A stretch of DNA of 64,000 nucleotides. Source: Macrostomum hystrix (Eukaryota > Platyhelminthes > Macrostomidae). Position 1 is the stretch's first letter, and every line of letters begins with the position of its first letter. Positions 1 to 11,328 of the stretch are shown here, one piece after another. The notes beneath the pieces are model-generated. The model searched no databases, was not told where the DNA came from, and was given only the letters and a program-made list of their open reading frames with translations. The translations under genes and the position numbers were made by a program. Location: assembly GCA_950097015.1 (NCBI GenBank), contig CATNEN010000030.1, positions 853,001 through 917,000 of the forward strand. Direction: 5' to 3'.

Positions 1-54
1 TGAAACCAGATCGATCGATGGTCAGACTTTGGGACATAGACAATTGATTCATCT

Positions 55-430
55 CAAAGAGTTTACTAAACTTCTCAAAGAATTCGATTCTAGCTAAATA
101 AATACAAGCTACTGGTTCGATACTAGCATCGATTCTTGCTATGATGCTACAGGATACTGGTTTGATACTAGCTTCAATTCTTGCTTCGATTCTATATAAA
201 AATGCAAGCTACTGGTTCGATACCGCATCCGATTCCTGCTTCGATTCCTGCTTCGATTCTGTCTAAAAACACCGAGCTACTGGTTCGATTCCTTTTTCGA
301 TATTGCAAAGTGCAAGCTACTGGGTCGATACCGCATCCGATTCTTGCTTCGATACTTAAAGCTACTGATTCGATGCCAGCTTCGATTCCAGTTGCGGCTT
401 TTGTTGATGCAGACTTAATTCATTTTCTAC
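55..430. repeat. degenerate tandem repeats around GCTTCGATTC
   Basis: Loosely repeated words such as gctactggttcgata and gcttcgattc recur every 20-40 bp with many substitutions. The same words occur in the arrays at 3.2-4.8 kb, so this may be a decayed relative of that satellite. No coding signal is seen. Confidence 0.55.
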
Positions 431-999
431 TGAAAACGTGAGCAAAATACGTCAGTACAACGAACAGGGTCTTTACCCTTATCTCAATCCCTCAGAAATT
501 GCTGGGCCAACAAGTCGCTAAAAATATAACCTTATTTTCAATTTTTAGACTTCGGACAATTTTTGCTCGACTAGTCTTAGAGAAGCATTCCAAATCCTCA
601 CCTGCCGACTGAGACTAGAGCTGTTTTTGCTGCTGGGAATAATTGCTTAACAAAGTCCGGCGCAATGGCTGTACGCAGCTGGAGCGAAACTAAGCTCGTA
701 GCTAAGCAACTAATTTTGTTGAGCAATTTTGAGCCGACGCAGCGATTGAAAATGTTGCTTTGCTCAGTTCGACCCTAATCTTCCGCTTTGGTTCGGGAGG
801 AATCGAGAATTTATTATTCTTGCTTGCTTATATTTTTGTTACGATAATACAATGACTTGCTCCCTCTCCAGTCCACGGACTCACGGAGAGTCTAACTAAA
901 ATTTTTTACTCAAATCTCTAAACTTTACTAAAAAACGACAGGAATCGACGTTTAAAACAAAAAGGCATTGAAATAAAGTACATTTACCAGTAGAAAGAC
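431..999. other. spacer, nothing recognised
   Basis: AT-rich unique sequence. I see no exon-like open frame, RNA gene or tandem repeat in it. Confidence 0.5.
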
Positions 1000-1133
1000 C
1001 AATGAAGTATCTCAATGACAGTCATGACAGTTTGTCACTGGGGTCTTCGACAAGAATCGCTGTATATCTCGACGGTGCGGACTCGGTCGGAGTTAGCAGT
1101 TAGTTCATCGTAAATGACGGAAAATTTGGAACG
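1000..1133 (-). repeat. dispersed repeat family X, copy A
   Basis: Read on the minus strand this stretch contains tttacgatgaac, then ccgtcgagatatacagcg, then attcttgtcgaagacccc. The same ordered words occur at about 43975-44180, 44855-45035, 49935-50035, 53040-53225 and 62035-62165. It is non-coding and not tRNA-derived. The family is not one I can name. Confidence 0.6.
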
Positions 1134-1137
1134 CCAA

Positions 1138-1337
1138 ACCCACCACCCAGCTAATGCTGGTACCTATTTAACAGCTGGGTGAACTGAAGAGTCGATCGGG
1201 GGAATCGAACCCACCACCCAGCTAATGCTGGTACCTATTTAACAGCTGGGTGAACTGAAGAGTCGATCGGGGGAATCGAACCCCTGATCTTGAACTGGTG
1301 GGTCCAACGCTCAAACCACTAGGCCACAACCCCCAAT
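1138..1337 (-). mobile_element. tRNA-derived SINE, truncated, with a 71-bp tandem duplication
   Basis: The minus strand has a tRNA-like head with an A box (tggcctagtgg) and a B box (ggttcgattcc). Part of the conserved central domain follows (cagttcacccagctgttaaa, then ggtaccagcatt). The segment 1138-1208 is repeated almost exactly at 1209-1279, so the central domain and the B-box end are tandemly duplicated. The 3' tail is missing. The tRNA-like head lacks a matching acceptor stem, so I do not call it a tRNA gene. Confidence 0.7.
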
Positions 1338-1442
1338 ACACACTCAACATGCACTCAAATGCTCAACAACTATGAAATCTGATTGCATAACACTGTAAAA
1401 ATGTATCTGCAATATCGTCCTCAAGATCTTTGACTTTGACTC

Positions 1443-4400
1443 TTAAACAACCCGCCTCAGAGGAATCACTTGTCGCCGATTAACATCGCCACCGCCACCG
1501 CCGCCTCCACTGCCGCCGTGGCCACCGCCTCCCCAGAAGGCGTAGATGAATGGGTTGACAGCGCTGACGCTCATGCCGAAGCAGAAGACAATGTCGCTGC
1601 CGAGCTCGAGTCCAAACTGACGCCACTGGTCGTCACTCGTGCCATTAACACGGGCAGCCAGGTTGTGGATGCAGGTGGCGATGTACAATAGCCAGTAGGG
1701 CGTCCAGAGGACAATAAAGGTCAGCAGGATGGCGGCAAACATGCGCAGACTGCGAACTCGGGCGCGCTCCATCAGACCGCCGCCGCCACCGATGCCGCTG
1801 TCGCCGCTTCCACTGCTCACACCCGGTTCGCACCCAGATTCCAGGGCCTGTCGCGCTGCTGAGGATGCATTGGAAGGAAATAGGGCTACTGAGATTGCCA
1901 CAATTGAGTCTACTGCTCAGGAGATTGCTCAGGAGAATGTAATTGTGATTGATTGAGATTCAGAAGGGCTGGAAGGGAACCGGTGGCTAGAAGGGAACCG
2001 GTGGCTGGAAGGGAACCGGTGGCTGGAAGGGAACCGGTGGCTGGAAGGGAACCGTGGCTGGAAGGGAACCGGCGGCTGGAAGGGAACCGGTGGCTGGAAG
2101 TAAACCGGTGGCTGGAAGGGAACCGTGGCTGGAAGGGAACCGTGGCTGGAAGGGAACCGGCGGCTGGAAGGGAACCGGTGGCTGGAAGTAAACCGGTGGC
2201 TGGAAGGGACCCGGTGGCTGGAAGGGAACCGGTGGCTGGAAGGGAACCGGTGGCTGGAAGGGAACCGGCAGCTGGAAGGGAACCGGTGGCTACCGGGGCT
2301 GGAAGGGAACCTGCTGGAAGGGAACCGGCGGCTGGAAGGGAACCGGTGGCTGGAAGTAAACCGGTGGTTGGAAGGGAACCGGTGGCTGGAAGGGAACCGG
2401 TGGCTGGAAGGGAACCGGCAGCTGGAAGGGAACCGGTGGCTGGAAGGGAACCGGTGGCTGGAAGGGAACCGGTGGCTGGAAGGGAACCGGTGGCTGGAAG
2501 GGAACCGGTGGCTGGAAGGGAACCGGTGGCTGGAAGGGACCCGGTGGCTGGAAGGGAACCGGCGGCTGGAAGGGAACCGGTGGCTGGAAGGGACCCGGTG
2601 GCTGGAAGGGAACCGGTGGCTGGAAGTAAACCGGTGGTTGGAAGGGAACCGGTGGCTGGAAGGGACCCGGTGGCTGGAAGGGAACCGGCGGCTGGAAGGG
2701 AACCGGTGGCTGGAAGGGAACCGGTGGCTGGAAGGGAACCGGCAGCTGGAAGGGAACCGGTGGCTGGAAGGGAACCGGTGGCTGGAAGGGAACCGGTGGC
2801 TGGAAGGGAACCGGTGGCTGGAAGGGAACCGGTGGCTGGAAGGGAACCGGTGGCAGGTCTCACCAATAGCGCGGACGCCCTGGTTGATGGCCCGGACCAG
2901 ACTGCCATACGAGACGCTAATCGCAGTCACGGGCAGCAGGAACAGGAAGGCCAGGTTAAACAGCATCACGACCAGCAGGATCCAGTCAACGTGTTCGGCA
3001 ATGGCGGCCGGCGGATCAACGTGCAGAGACACGCACTGGTAGAATGGCATCTCCCAGGGTCCGCGTGCCACGCGGAACTGCAGCAGCTATTGTAGGACGA
3101 TCGGGACAATGTCGGGGCTGGATTTGAATGTTTGCTGTTTCAGCTTCTGTCTAGCTATCAATGCGATCCGAGCTGCAACTCCTGCTTCGATTCTAGCTTA
3201 GCTTTGATTCCGGCGGCCGGAACCAAAGCGGAATCCGCCGGCCGCTTTGGTTCGATTCTAGCTTAGCTTTGGTTCGATTCTAGCTTAGCTATGGTTCGAT
3301 TCTAGCTTAGCTTTGATTCGATTCTAGCTTAGCTTTGGTTCGATTCTAGCTTAGCTTTGGTTCGATTCTAGCTTAGCTTTGGTTCGATTCTAGCTTAGCT
3401 TTGGTTCGATTCTAGCTTAGCTTTGGTTCGATTCTAGCTTAGCTTTGGTTCGATTCTAGCTTAGCTTTGGTTCGATTCTAGCTTAGCTTTGGTTCGATTC
3501 TAGCTTAGCTTTGGTTCGATTCTAGCTTAACTTTGGTTCGATTCTAGCTTAGCTTTGATTCGATTCTAGCTTAGCTTTGGTTCGATTCTAGCTTAGCCTT
3601 GGTTCGATTCTAGATTAGCTTCGATTCTAGATTAGCTTCGATTCTAGCTTAGCTTTGGTTCGATTCTAGCTTAGCCTTGGTTCGATTCTAGATTAGCTTC
3701 GATTCTAGATTAGCTTCGATTCTAGATTAGCTTCGATTCTAGCTTAGCTTTGGTTCGATTCTAGCTTAGCTATGGTTCGATTCTAGCTTAGCTTTGATTC
3801 GATTCTAGCTTAGCTTTGGTTCTAGATTAGCCTTGGTTCGATTCTAGATTAGCTTCGATTCTAGATTAGCTACGATTCTAGATTAGCTTCGATTCTAGAT
3901 TAGCTTCGATTCTAGATTAGCTTCGATTCTAGATTAGCTTCGATTCTAGATTAGCTTCGATTCTAGATTAGCTTCGATTTTAGATTAGATTCGATTCTAG
4001 CTTAGCTATGGTTCGATTCTAGCTTAGCTTTGATTCGATTCTAGCTTAGCTTCGGTTCTAGATTAGCCTTGGTTCGATTCTAGATTAGCTTCGATTCTAG
4101 ATTAGCTTCGATTCTAGATTAGCTTCGATTCTAGATTAGCTTCGATTCTAGATTAGCTTCGATTCTAGATTAGCTTCGATTTTAGATTAGATTCGATTCT
4201 AGCTTAGCTTTGGTTCGATTCTAGCTTAGCTTCGATTCGATTCTAGCTTAGCTTTGGTTCGATTCTAGCTTAGCTTCGATTCGATTCTAGCTTAGCTTTG
4301 ATTCGATTCTAGCTTAGCTTTGATTCGATTCTAGCTTAGCTTTGATTCGATTAGCTTCGATTCGATTCTAGCTTAGCTTTGGTTCGATTCTAGCTTAGCT

Positions 4401-5423
4401 TTGATTCGATTCTAGCTTAGCTTCGATTCTAGATTAGCTTCGATTAGCTTAGCTTCGATTCTAGATTAGCTTCGATTCTAGATTATCTTCGATTCTACTT
4501 GAAGTAGATTAGCTTCGATTCTACTTGAAGTAGATTAGCTTCGATTCTAGATTAGCTTCGATTTTGGCTGCGATTCCAGCTTCGATTCTGGTTGCGATTC
4601 CAGCTTCGATTCTGGCTGCGGTTCGAGCTTCCATTCTTGCTGCGGTTCGAGCTTCGATTCTTGCTGCGATTACAGCTTCGATTCTTGCTGCGATTCCAGC
4701 TTCGATTCTTGCTGCGATTCCTGCTTCGATTCGATTCTGGTTGCGATTCCAGCTTCGATTCTTGCTGCGATTCCAGCATGGATTCTACGGTCACTTTGGC
4801 TTTTCCCTTTTTCTAGGATTGTCAGATCACTCTAGTTGTCCCTTTCACTGACCTGCGGACAGCTAACCAGCAAGGCGAGACCCCAGGCGGCCGTCAGGAG
4901 TTTTCGTCGACATCGCCGCCTCTCCCAACTGTTGGTGGTGTCTGCGGCCACAACTAGGCTGGCCCGATCGATTCCCACGGCCACTGAGAACGTAGGTCGA
5001 GGCGGCGAGGGCAGCCGACTGGCAGAACTTAAACAGTCGGCACATGGTGTCGCCAGCCAGCCACTGCACTGTGGCCTGCCAGATGGCGTCGCCCAGTAGG
5101 CACAGCACCGCCACCAGAGTGTCGGCCACCAGTAGATGCGGCAGCAGCGTCTGACCGGTCCCGTCGAAATTCTCGGCTAGGTCGCCATGCATCCTACGGC
5201 GCATCAACAGCAGGATAGACGCGGCCCTAGCGTTGCCTAGCAACGCAGCCAGAAACAACGTCAGAAGGGCGGAGACTTTGAATGCGCCTAAAGTGGTCCA
5301 GGTTGGCATACTGAGCGGAGCGGCGGTGGTATTTACATCCTGGTTACCATAGCAACTGGTGGCGGTAAGGACAGCGCCAGCTTTGAATGGGGTGACAGTA
5401 ACTGCTTCGGAAGTTGGGAACAT
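1443..5423 (-). CDS. Class A GPCR, GnRH/corazonin/vasopressin receptor type, three exons, with a frameshift
   Basis: Exons in transcription order are 5423-4853, 3086-2864 and 1858-1443. Exon 1 starts at an ATG. It has an N-glycosylation site (NTT), TM1 with the GN motif, TM2 with LLVADTLVA, the ECL1 motif WLAGDTMCR and TM3 ending STYVLS. After a frame change come IDRAS (in place of DRY) and TM4. Exon 2 reads FRVARGPWEMPFYQCVS and TM5, the second extracellular loop typical of GnRH, corazonin and vasopressin receptors. Exon 3 has a Gly-rich third loop, TM6 (FIVLWTPYWLLYI), TM7 (VNPFIYAF) and a Gly-rich tail. Exon junctions agree in phase (0, then 1) with good GT/AG sites. This is a plasma-membrane peptide-hormone receptor. 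The ligand cannot be told from sequence. The frameshift near 4981-4987 is either a pseudogene lesion or a sequencing error. Confidence 0.83.
1968..2856. repeat. 18-bp minisatellite in GPCR intron 2, about 49 copies
   Basis: The unit is ggaagggaaccggtggct with a few variants (ggcggct, gtaaacc, gacccgg). It fills the intron between the TM5 and TM6 exons. Because 18 is a multiple of three, several frames stay open across it. Those frames are artefacts. Confidence 0.95.
3170..4800. repeat. 22-bp/17-bp interleaved minisatellite in GPCR intron 1
   Basis: A 22-bp unit (tagcttagctttggttcg plus attc) alternates with a 17-bp unit (tagattagcttcgattc). They differ by a five-base segment (ttggt). From about 4560 it grades into a looser gctgcgattccagcttcg repeat. 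The array fills the intron between the TM4 and TM5 exons. Confidence 0.92.
4980..4988 (-). other. frameshift in GPCR exon 1 at the TM3/DRY boundary
   Basis: Before this point the frame gives STYVLS. After it, the frame one base later gives VAVGIDRASLVV through TM4 to a clean donor. A single extra base, or two missing bases (ctcagtggcc against an expected ctcagcgtggcc), explains it. Correcting it makes exon 1 end in phase 0, matching exon 2. No other lesion is visible in the receptor. Confidence 0.8.
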
Positions 5424-5684
5424 TCGAAATAATTGCCGAAAATAAACAAAAAGTAACGACAATCTCTGCTCGAAGATATGGCGGACGCAGTTCTTAATAT
5501 AGAAACACTCCGCAGCTTTGCTGGGCCAAATTGAAGCAACCAATCAGGCAATAGATGGATGAGGTGTCTGGGTGATGCTGGATGTGAAAAGTCCATAAGA
5601 TTCAGCACGCACGCTTGCTTTGGCGTGCGGTGTTCCATTTCAAGTGTTCGAATTTCCACCGCAAGTATAATGTAGGTTGGAAGA

Positions 5685-5785
5685 ATGCCTGACTCTTTGT
5701 CCAGCCTCTGACCTTTAGGTCGGGAGTTCGAATCACAGCCCGAGTGATGTAATCTGTGCCATTTGATCGTGTCATCATTATCAAT
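5685..5785 (+). mobile_element. SINE head leading into the 17-bp array
   Basis: A B-box-like gagttcgaatc lies at about 5720, in a context like the other SINE heads. It is followed within 50 bp by tcatcattatcaatc, the unit of the adjoining array. No central domain is present. The likely reading is a truncated SINE whose ATT-rich tail expanded. Confidence 0.4.
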
Positions 5786-7498
5786 CTATCGTCGTTATTA
5801 AACTATTATCATTATCATCTCTCATCGTTATCAATCTATCATCATTATCAATCTCTCATCGTTATCAATCTATCATCATTATCAATCTCTCATCTTTATC
5901 AATCTCTCATCGTTATCAATCTATCATCATTATAATTCAATCATCATTATCAATCTCTCATCATTATTAATCTCTCATCATTATCAATCTCTCATCATTA
6001 TTAATCTCTCATCATTATCAATCTCTCATCATTATTAATCTCTCATCATTATCAATCTCTCATCATTATTAATCTCTCATCATTATCAATCTCTCATCAT
6101 TATCAATCTCTCATCATTATCAATCTCTCATCATTATCAATCTCTCATCATTATCAATCTCTCATCATTATTAATCTCTCATCATTATCAATCTCTCATC
6201 ATTATCAATCTCTCATCATTATCAATCTCTCATCATTATCAATCTCTCATCATTATTAATCTCTCATCATTATCAATCTCTCATCATATCAATCTCTCAT
6301 CATTATTAATCTCTCATCATTATCAATCTCTCATCATTATCAATCTCTCATCATTATCAATCTCTCATCATTATCAATCTCTCATCATTATCAATCTCTC
6401 ATCATTATCAATCTCTCATCATTATCAATCTCTCATCATTATTAATCTCTCATTCATTATCAATCTCTCATCATTATCAATCTCTCATCATTATCAATCT
6501 CTCATCATTATCAATCTCTCATCATTATTAATCTCTCATCATTATCAATCTCTCATCATTATCAATCTCTCATCATTATCAATCTCTCATCATATCAATC
6601 TCCATCATTATTAATCTCTCATCATTATCAATCTCTCATCATTATCAATCTCTCATCATTATCAATCTCTCATCATTATCAATCTCTCATCATTATTAAT
6701 CTCATCATTATCAATCTCCATCATTATTAATCAATCATCATTATCAATCTCTCATCATTATCAATCTCTTATCATTAATCAATCTCCTCATCATTATCAA
6801 TCTCTCATCATTATTAATCTTCATCATTATCAATCTCTCATCATTATCAATCTCTCATCATTATCAATCTCTCATCATTATTAATCTCTCATCATTATCA
6901 ATCTCTCATCATTATTAATCTCTCATCATTATCAATCTCTCATCATTATCTAATCTCTCATCATTATCAATCTCTCATCATTATCAATCTCTCATCATTA
7001 TTAATCTCTCATCATTATCAATCTCTCATCATTATCAATCTCTCATCATTATCAATCTCTCATCATTATCAATCTCTCATCATTATCAATCTCTCATCAT
7101 TATCAATCTCTCATCATTATCAATCTCTCATCATTATCAATCTCTCATCATTATTAATCTCTCATCATTATCAATCTCTCATCATTATCAATCTCTCATC
7201 ATTATCAATCTCTCATCATTATCAATCTCTCATCATTATCAATCTCTCATCATTATTAATCTCTCATCATTATCAATCTCTCATCATTATCAATCTCTCA
7301 TCATTATTAATCTCTCATCATTATCAATCTCTCATCATTATCAATCTCTCATCATTATTAATCTCTCATCATTATCAATCTCTCATCATTATCAATCTCT
7401 CATCATTATCAATCTCTCATCATTATCAATCTCTCATCATTATTAATCTCTCATCATTATCAATCTCTCATCATTATCAATCTCTCATCATTATTAAT
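5786..7498. repeat. 17-bp minisatellite, about 100 copies
   Basis: The unit is tcatcattatcaatctc, with a variant carrying tta in place of tca and rare indels. Homogeneous in the middle, diverged at the left edge. It resumes at 8322 beyond the gypsy fragment. Confidence 0.95.
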
Positions 7499-7713
7499 TG
7501 TCGTAGTTTGGATGAAGCTGTTGGTGCTTTGGCGTTAACGTTGTGTACGTAGCATAGCGTTTATTCAAGCAAAGAGATTATAACATAAGTGAGAGGCTGG
7601 GAACGAAAGCTTAGGAACCTATAGCTGGTTGAGAATTAGAGACCATAGACATTACAAGGATATTATCGGGAAAAGTGCAACAACGCTAGCTCTAGCTAGC
7701 AGCCACTACCACA
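7499..7713 (-). repeat. probable 3' LTR, 215 bp
   Basis: Termini are tgtggtag and ctacgaca on the minus strand. A poly(A) signal aataaa lies at 7560-7565. It follows the integrase stop by about 120 bp, with a gatgggga purine run just before it, as expected for a polypurine tract. Confidence 0.65.
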
Positions 7714-7835
7714 TGTCCCCATCTGCAAAGGAAGACGATGGGTAACGTCCAGTCAAACAAACAAATTTTAAGAACTAGTTAATAGACTTCGCAAAGTCAG
7801 TGAAATAACGCGATCATGATTTACTCAGTCCGAGC

Positions 7836-8330
7836 CTACGGCACAAAGCGATTTGGGGGATTCCTCACCCTAGTGCTTCTTCTTGTCGGAGCGATCTCCG
7901 GGGGAAACTCAGGCATATTGGCTTGTGGTTGTTGGTGAACTGCTTCTTCCTCCTCATCTGTCTCAGAGGCAGGAACCAGCGGGCCGAATTGATTGTTTGA
8001 GGCCAGTTGTAGTTTGGCGCCCGTCAGTAACCAGGAGGTGTTGCGCCCCTGCGACATCAGGAACTCAGCTCGAGAGCTGGTGGTGTCGCCGTTTGCCTTG
8101 AACTGCACCGGGTCGCCCTGCTGGAAGGTGGAGACCACCGGAACTCGAAGTCGCCGTCCTAGCACGAGCTCGGCAGGTGTTCGTCCGCATGAAGTTGAAG
8201 AATTGCGATGATGTAGCAGAGCCTTCTGCAAAAAAGCGACAAAGCTGCCATGTGTTAGACGCTGGGTCCATGCCTGCAAGGCCTTCTTGATTGTCTGGAC
8301 GGCTCGCTCGGCTGCACCATTCGTTATCAA
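7836..8330 (-). pseudogene. retrotransposon integrase C-terminal fragment
   Basis: The frame opens at NGAAERAVQTIKKAL, the conserved region around the third catalytic acidic residue (the E) of retroviral-type integrases. It continues through TPAELVLGRRLR to a short basic tail (TRRSTRVRNPPNRF) before a stop. This matches the last third of a Ty3/gypsy integrase. Reverse transcriptase, RNase H and the first two catalytic aspartates are missing, so it cannot be functional. The frame is otherwise intact, which suggests a fairly recent truncation. Confidence 0.8.
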
Positions 8331-8800
8331 TCTCTCATCCTTATCAATCTCTCATCTTTATCAATCTATCATCATTATCAATCTCTCATCATTATTAATC
8401 AATCATCATTATCAATCTATCATAATTATCTATCTCTCATCGTTATCAATCTCTCATCCTTATCAATCTCTCATCATTATTAATCAATCATCATTATCAA
8501 TCTATCATAATTATCTATCTCTCATCGTTATCAATCTCTCATCATTATTAATCAATCATCATTATTAATTTATCATCATTATCAGTCTATCATCATTATT
8601 AATCTATCATCATTATAATTCTATCATCATTTTTAATCTATCTTCATAATCAGTCTATCATCATTATCAATCTCTCATCATTATTAATCTGTCATCGTTA
8701 TCAATCTATCATCATTATTAATCTCTCATCATTATTAATCAATCATCATTATTAATCTATCATCATTTAACAATCTATCATCATTATTTTCATTATCAGC
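8322..8800. repeat. 17-bp minisatellite, continuation
   Basis: Same unit as 5786-7498, but more diverged (tctatcatcattatt, tctatcataatta). The left boundary is the truncation point of the gypsy fragment. Confidence 0.9.
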
Positions 8801-9180
8801 AACAGCTGGTGAATCCTCAAGTCTGTCTATGCCATCCTATCATATTTCTATGTGATGAATCAGAAAATTTGACTAGTTAAGTATTTGAGCTGCTTGCCAC
8901 TAGCGTGTTTTGAATTGGAACAACAAATAATGATTTGTCTTTAGCAGAAAGTGGCTGTTCTGATGCGGGACACAACAGCATGGCGTGGCTGCACCTGCTG
9001 ATGTTTTTCACGCAAACTACCTGATTTTATTTCGAATTAATCATTGTTTATTGCCTCTATTTGATATAGCCTACTATGAGTAGAAGATGCTTTGGAAAAT
9101 TATTTTTCGGTTTTATCAATAATGGCCTTTTTCGCCAACTATTTTATAAATAGATGGAAAGTGTTTGCCATTGGTCTGGT
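8801..9180. other. spacer, nothing recognised
   Basis: Unique AT-rich sequence between two arrays, with no exon-like frame. Confidence 0.5.
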
Positions 9181-9182
9181 GT

Positions 9183-9872
9183 AGTGTGTTCAGTGTCATT
9201 TCCAATTTAATTCATATCATTTCCTATGTGTTCAGTGTCATTTCCAATTTAATTCGTGTCATTTCCTATGTGTTCAGTGTGTCATTTCCAATTTAATTCG
9301 TGTCATTTCCGATGTGTTCAGTGTGTCATTTCCAATTTAATTCGTGTCATTTCCGATGTGTTCAGTGTGTCATTTCCAATTTAATTCGTGTCATTTCCGA
9401 TGTGTTCAGTGTCATTTCCAATTTAATTCGTGTCATTTCCGATGTGTTCAGTGTCATTTCCAATTAAATTCGTGTCATTTCCGATTTCATTCGTGTCATT
9501 TCCGATGTGTTCAGTGTCATTTCCGATGTGTTCAGTGTCATTTCCGATGTGTTCAGTGTCATTTCCGATGTGTTCAGTGTCATTTCCGATGTGTTCAGTG
9601 TCATTTCCGATGTGTTCAGTGTCATTTCCGATGTGTTCAGTGTCATTTCCGATGTGTTCAGTGTCATTTCCGATGTGTTCAGTGTCATTTCCGATGTGTT
9701 CAGTGTCATTTCCGATGTGTTCAGTGTCATTTCCGATGTGTTCAGTGTCATTTCCGATGTGTTCAGTGTCATTTCCGATGTGTTCAGTGTCATTTCCGAT
9801 GTGTTCAGTGTCATTTCCGATGTGTTCAGTGTCATTTCCGATGTGTTCAGTGTCATTTCTGATGCTATTAGT
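9183..9872. repeat. 21-bp minisatellite, dimeric then monomeric
   Basis: From 9183 to about 9490, cgatgtgttcagtg-type units alternate with aatttaattcgtg units. Both end in gtcatttcc, giving a 42-bp dimer. From about 9490 on only the first kind remains, about 18 near-identical 21-bp copies. Open frames here are artefacts. Confidence 0.95.
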
Positions 9873-9899
9873 GTGATCAGTGTCATTAGTGGCACAAAA

Positions 9900-10575
9900 A
9901 GTAATGTTTCACGAATTTAACTGAATTTCTTCCCTATAACTACCTGAAATCGTGAAGCTCTTCATTTATAATTAGACCCACCAATACAGTAAATAGCCTT
10001 GAAATTGTAGAAGAAGTCCACTTGTCAAGACGTGAAGTAGTAGAACATTGATTGCCAGAATTATTTGTCAGTGAAACCAGACAAGCTGGCAAATAGTGTT
10101 AAAAGATGTTCCAGGAAATTATCAGAATGAATCTGGCATACATCGATTGACGATAACAAACCCTGTCTAACAAACAATGGAAGGAGCCTTAATGTCATGA
10201 ATGGCTGGGCCAAGCATACAATATGCGGCCATATTTTCTCGAAAAGTCTCAGCCTTATAATGTGTGAAGTGGGAGAATGAAAAGTTTTAGCCCGAGTTGC
10301 TGAAGGCTCAGGCAAGTCACGTTCCTGAAGACTGTTTGAAGCATTCTTCACACCTGCCCAGCTGTAGATTGGTACAGTCGAGTACTTCACTCATGAGATG
10401 GAGATCTACATAAGACTGTCAATCTTATAAGAAATCTATCTATTTATCGAATCTGTAATGGCGTCTAACTTTAGACAGCACGGAATTCACAGGAGACTTT
10501 GGTGCACAGAACAAACAGCATTATCTTGTTTGATAGTGAGGCTGCATGCCAATTGAGGAAAGATTTTAGACAAAA
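9900..10575. other. spacer, nothing recognised
   Basis: Unique sequence. A 109-codon minus-strand frame (10390-10061) has no recognisable domain and no supporting splice or promoter signals. Confidence 0.45.
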
Positions 10576-10579
10576 TATA

Positions 10580-11328
10580 CACTTTATCAACTGCATCAGT
10601 ATCTACTTTATCAACTGCATCAGTATCCACTTGATCAACTGCATCAGTATCCACTTTATCAACTGCATCAGCATCCACTTTATCAACTGCATCAGTATCC
10701 ACTTTATCAACTGCATCAGCATCCACTTTATCAACTGCATCAGTATCCAATTTATCAACTGCATCATTATCCACTTTATCAACTGCATCAGTATCCACTT
10801 GATCAACTGCATCAGTATCCACTTGATCAACTGCATCAGTATCCACTTTATCAACTGCATCAGTATCCACTTTATCAACTGCACCAGTATCCACTTTATC
10901 AACTGCATCAGTATCCACTTTATCAACTGCATCAGTATCTACTTTATCAACTGCATCAGTATCCACTTTATCAACTGCATCAGTATCCACTTTATCAACT
11001 GCATCAGTATCCACTTTATCAACTGCATCAGTATCCACTTGATCAACTGCATCATTATCCACTTTATCAACTGCATCAGTATCCACTTGATCAACTGCAT
11101 CAGTATCCACTTGATCAACTGCATCAGTATCCACTTTATCAACTGCATCAGTATCCACTTGATCAACTGCATCAGTATCCACTTGATCAACTGCATCAGT
11201 ATCCACTTTATCAACTGCATCAGTATCCACTTTATCAACTGCATCAGCATCCACTTTATCAACTGCATCAGTATCCACTTTATCAACTGCATCAGTATCC
11301 ACTTGATCAACTGCATCATTATCAACTT
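10580..11328. repeat. 24-bp minisatellite, about 31 copies
   Basis: The unit contains tcaactgcatcagtatccac followed by ttta or ttga. The variant positions are few (gta/gca/tta; ttta/ttga). Multiples of three keep long false frames open on both strands. Confidence 0.95.

Larger units (their letters stand above)
7499..8330 (-). mobile_element. truncated Ty3/gypsy-type LTR retrotransposon (integrase end plus 3' LTR)
   Basis: On the minus strand the fragment runs from the integrase C-terminal region (8330-7836) through a purine-rich stretch to an apparent 3' LTR (7713-7499). The LTR begins tgtggtag and ends ctacgaca, which are near-inverted repeats, and carries aataaa. Everything 5' of the integrase NGAAERAV motif is gone. 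The fragment sits inside the 17-bp array, whose copies resume directly on both sides. Confidence 0.75.

Noticed and set aside
1258-1337. tRNA gene on the minus strand
   Set aside because: Good A and B boxes, but no proper acceptor pairing, and it continues directly into the SINE core; it is a SINE head.
1910-3095. Long overlapping open frames on both strands (repeats like ATGSLP, EGNRWL, VAGREP)
   Set aside because: They are translations of the 18-bp minisatellite in the GPCR intron; only 2864-3086 on the minus strand is a real exon.
9344-9920. Open frames of repeated HFRCVQC, SFPMCSV and MTLNTSE
   Set aside because: The unit length (21 bp) is a multiple of three, so all frames stay open; they are the minisatellite.
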